Shown piece by piece: positions 63,962-64,000 of a stretch of DNA of 64,000 nt. Position 1 is the first letter of the stretch; each line of letters starts with the position of its first letter. The notes under the pieces are model-generated. The model was not told the DNA's origin. It saw only the letters and a program-made list of their open reading frames with translations, and did not search any database. The stretch is from Planctomicrobium sp051465645 (GTDB taxonomy: Bacteria > Planctomycetota > Planctomycetia > Planctomycetales > Planctomycetaceae): positions 310,001 through 374,000 of the forward strand of contig NZ_CP195790.1 of NCBI RefSeq assembly GCF_051465645.1. The letters are read 5' to 3'. A program made the position numbers and the translations under genes.

Positions 63962-64000
63962 CCTCGAATCTGAAAATGTGCGGTGGCGATATCAGGAACA

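Overview
The window is chromosomal DNA from a planctomycete, probably of the Planctomycetaceae or a close relative. Three DUF1559 prepilin-like proteins (N-terminal GFTLIELL-type motif, C-terminal ADGSVRF-type motif), many Tat-exported oxidoreductase- or hydrolase-like proteins, a DUF11 surface protein with a long Pro/Ala/Glu linker, and many lineage-restricted secreted proteins point that way. No species can be named from sequence alone.

Layout. 1-1.45 kb: minus-strand tRNA-Thr(TGT)-Tyr(GTA)-Gly(TCC)-Thr(GGT)-tuf operon with a visible promoter; tuf runs off the window edge. 2.3-26.6 kb: mostly core genes. These are a Flp-like small peptide, leuD, DUF1559 proteins, a TIM-barrel sugar isomerase-like protein, the DUF11 protein, two uncharacterised exported or membrane proteins, a YjbQ protein, an esterase-like hydrolase, a DMFase-like Tat protein, a three-domain ThiE, a DsbD-type reductase and an amino-acid ABC importer with fused binding protein and permease. 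26.7-36.3 kb: TolC-like lipoprotein, smpB, a monoacylglycerol-lipase-like hydrolase, dus, kbl, a GT-C-like membrane protein preceded by a short out-of-frame ORF, and an exported protein of unknown role.

36.3-55.2 kb is an accessory stretch. It holds a RAYT transposase flanked by REP palindromes, a truncated second copy of that RAYT, a second degenerate RAYT-like gene, two decayed DDE insertion sequences, three copies of a ~130 bp two-hairpin MITE-like repeat, and a ~138 bp direct repeat on both sides of a secreted-protein gene. Among these sit small uncharacterised genes, two methyltransferases, an acyltransferase-like protein, a beta-carbonic anhydrase and an exported glycosidase-like propeller protein.

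55.3-64 kb returns to core functions: meso-diaminopimelate dehydrogenase, motA-motB (MotB lacks its peptidoglycan-binding domain), a chorismate-lyase-like protein, a very large protein that best fits PPi-dependent PEP carboxykinase, and a small membrane protein.

No CRISPR array, prophage or obvious defence operon was seen. The most unusual items are the MITE/REP/RAYT network, the Clp_N-ThiD2-ThiE fusion, the OmpA-less MotB and the coupled or frameshifted ORF pair at 33.35-34.97 kb.
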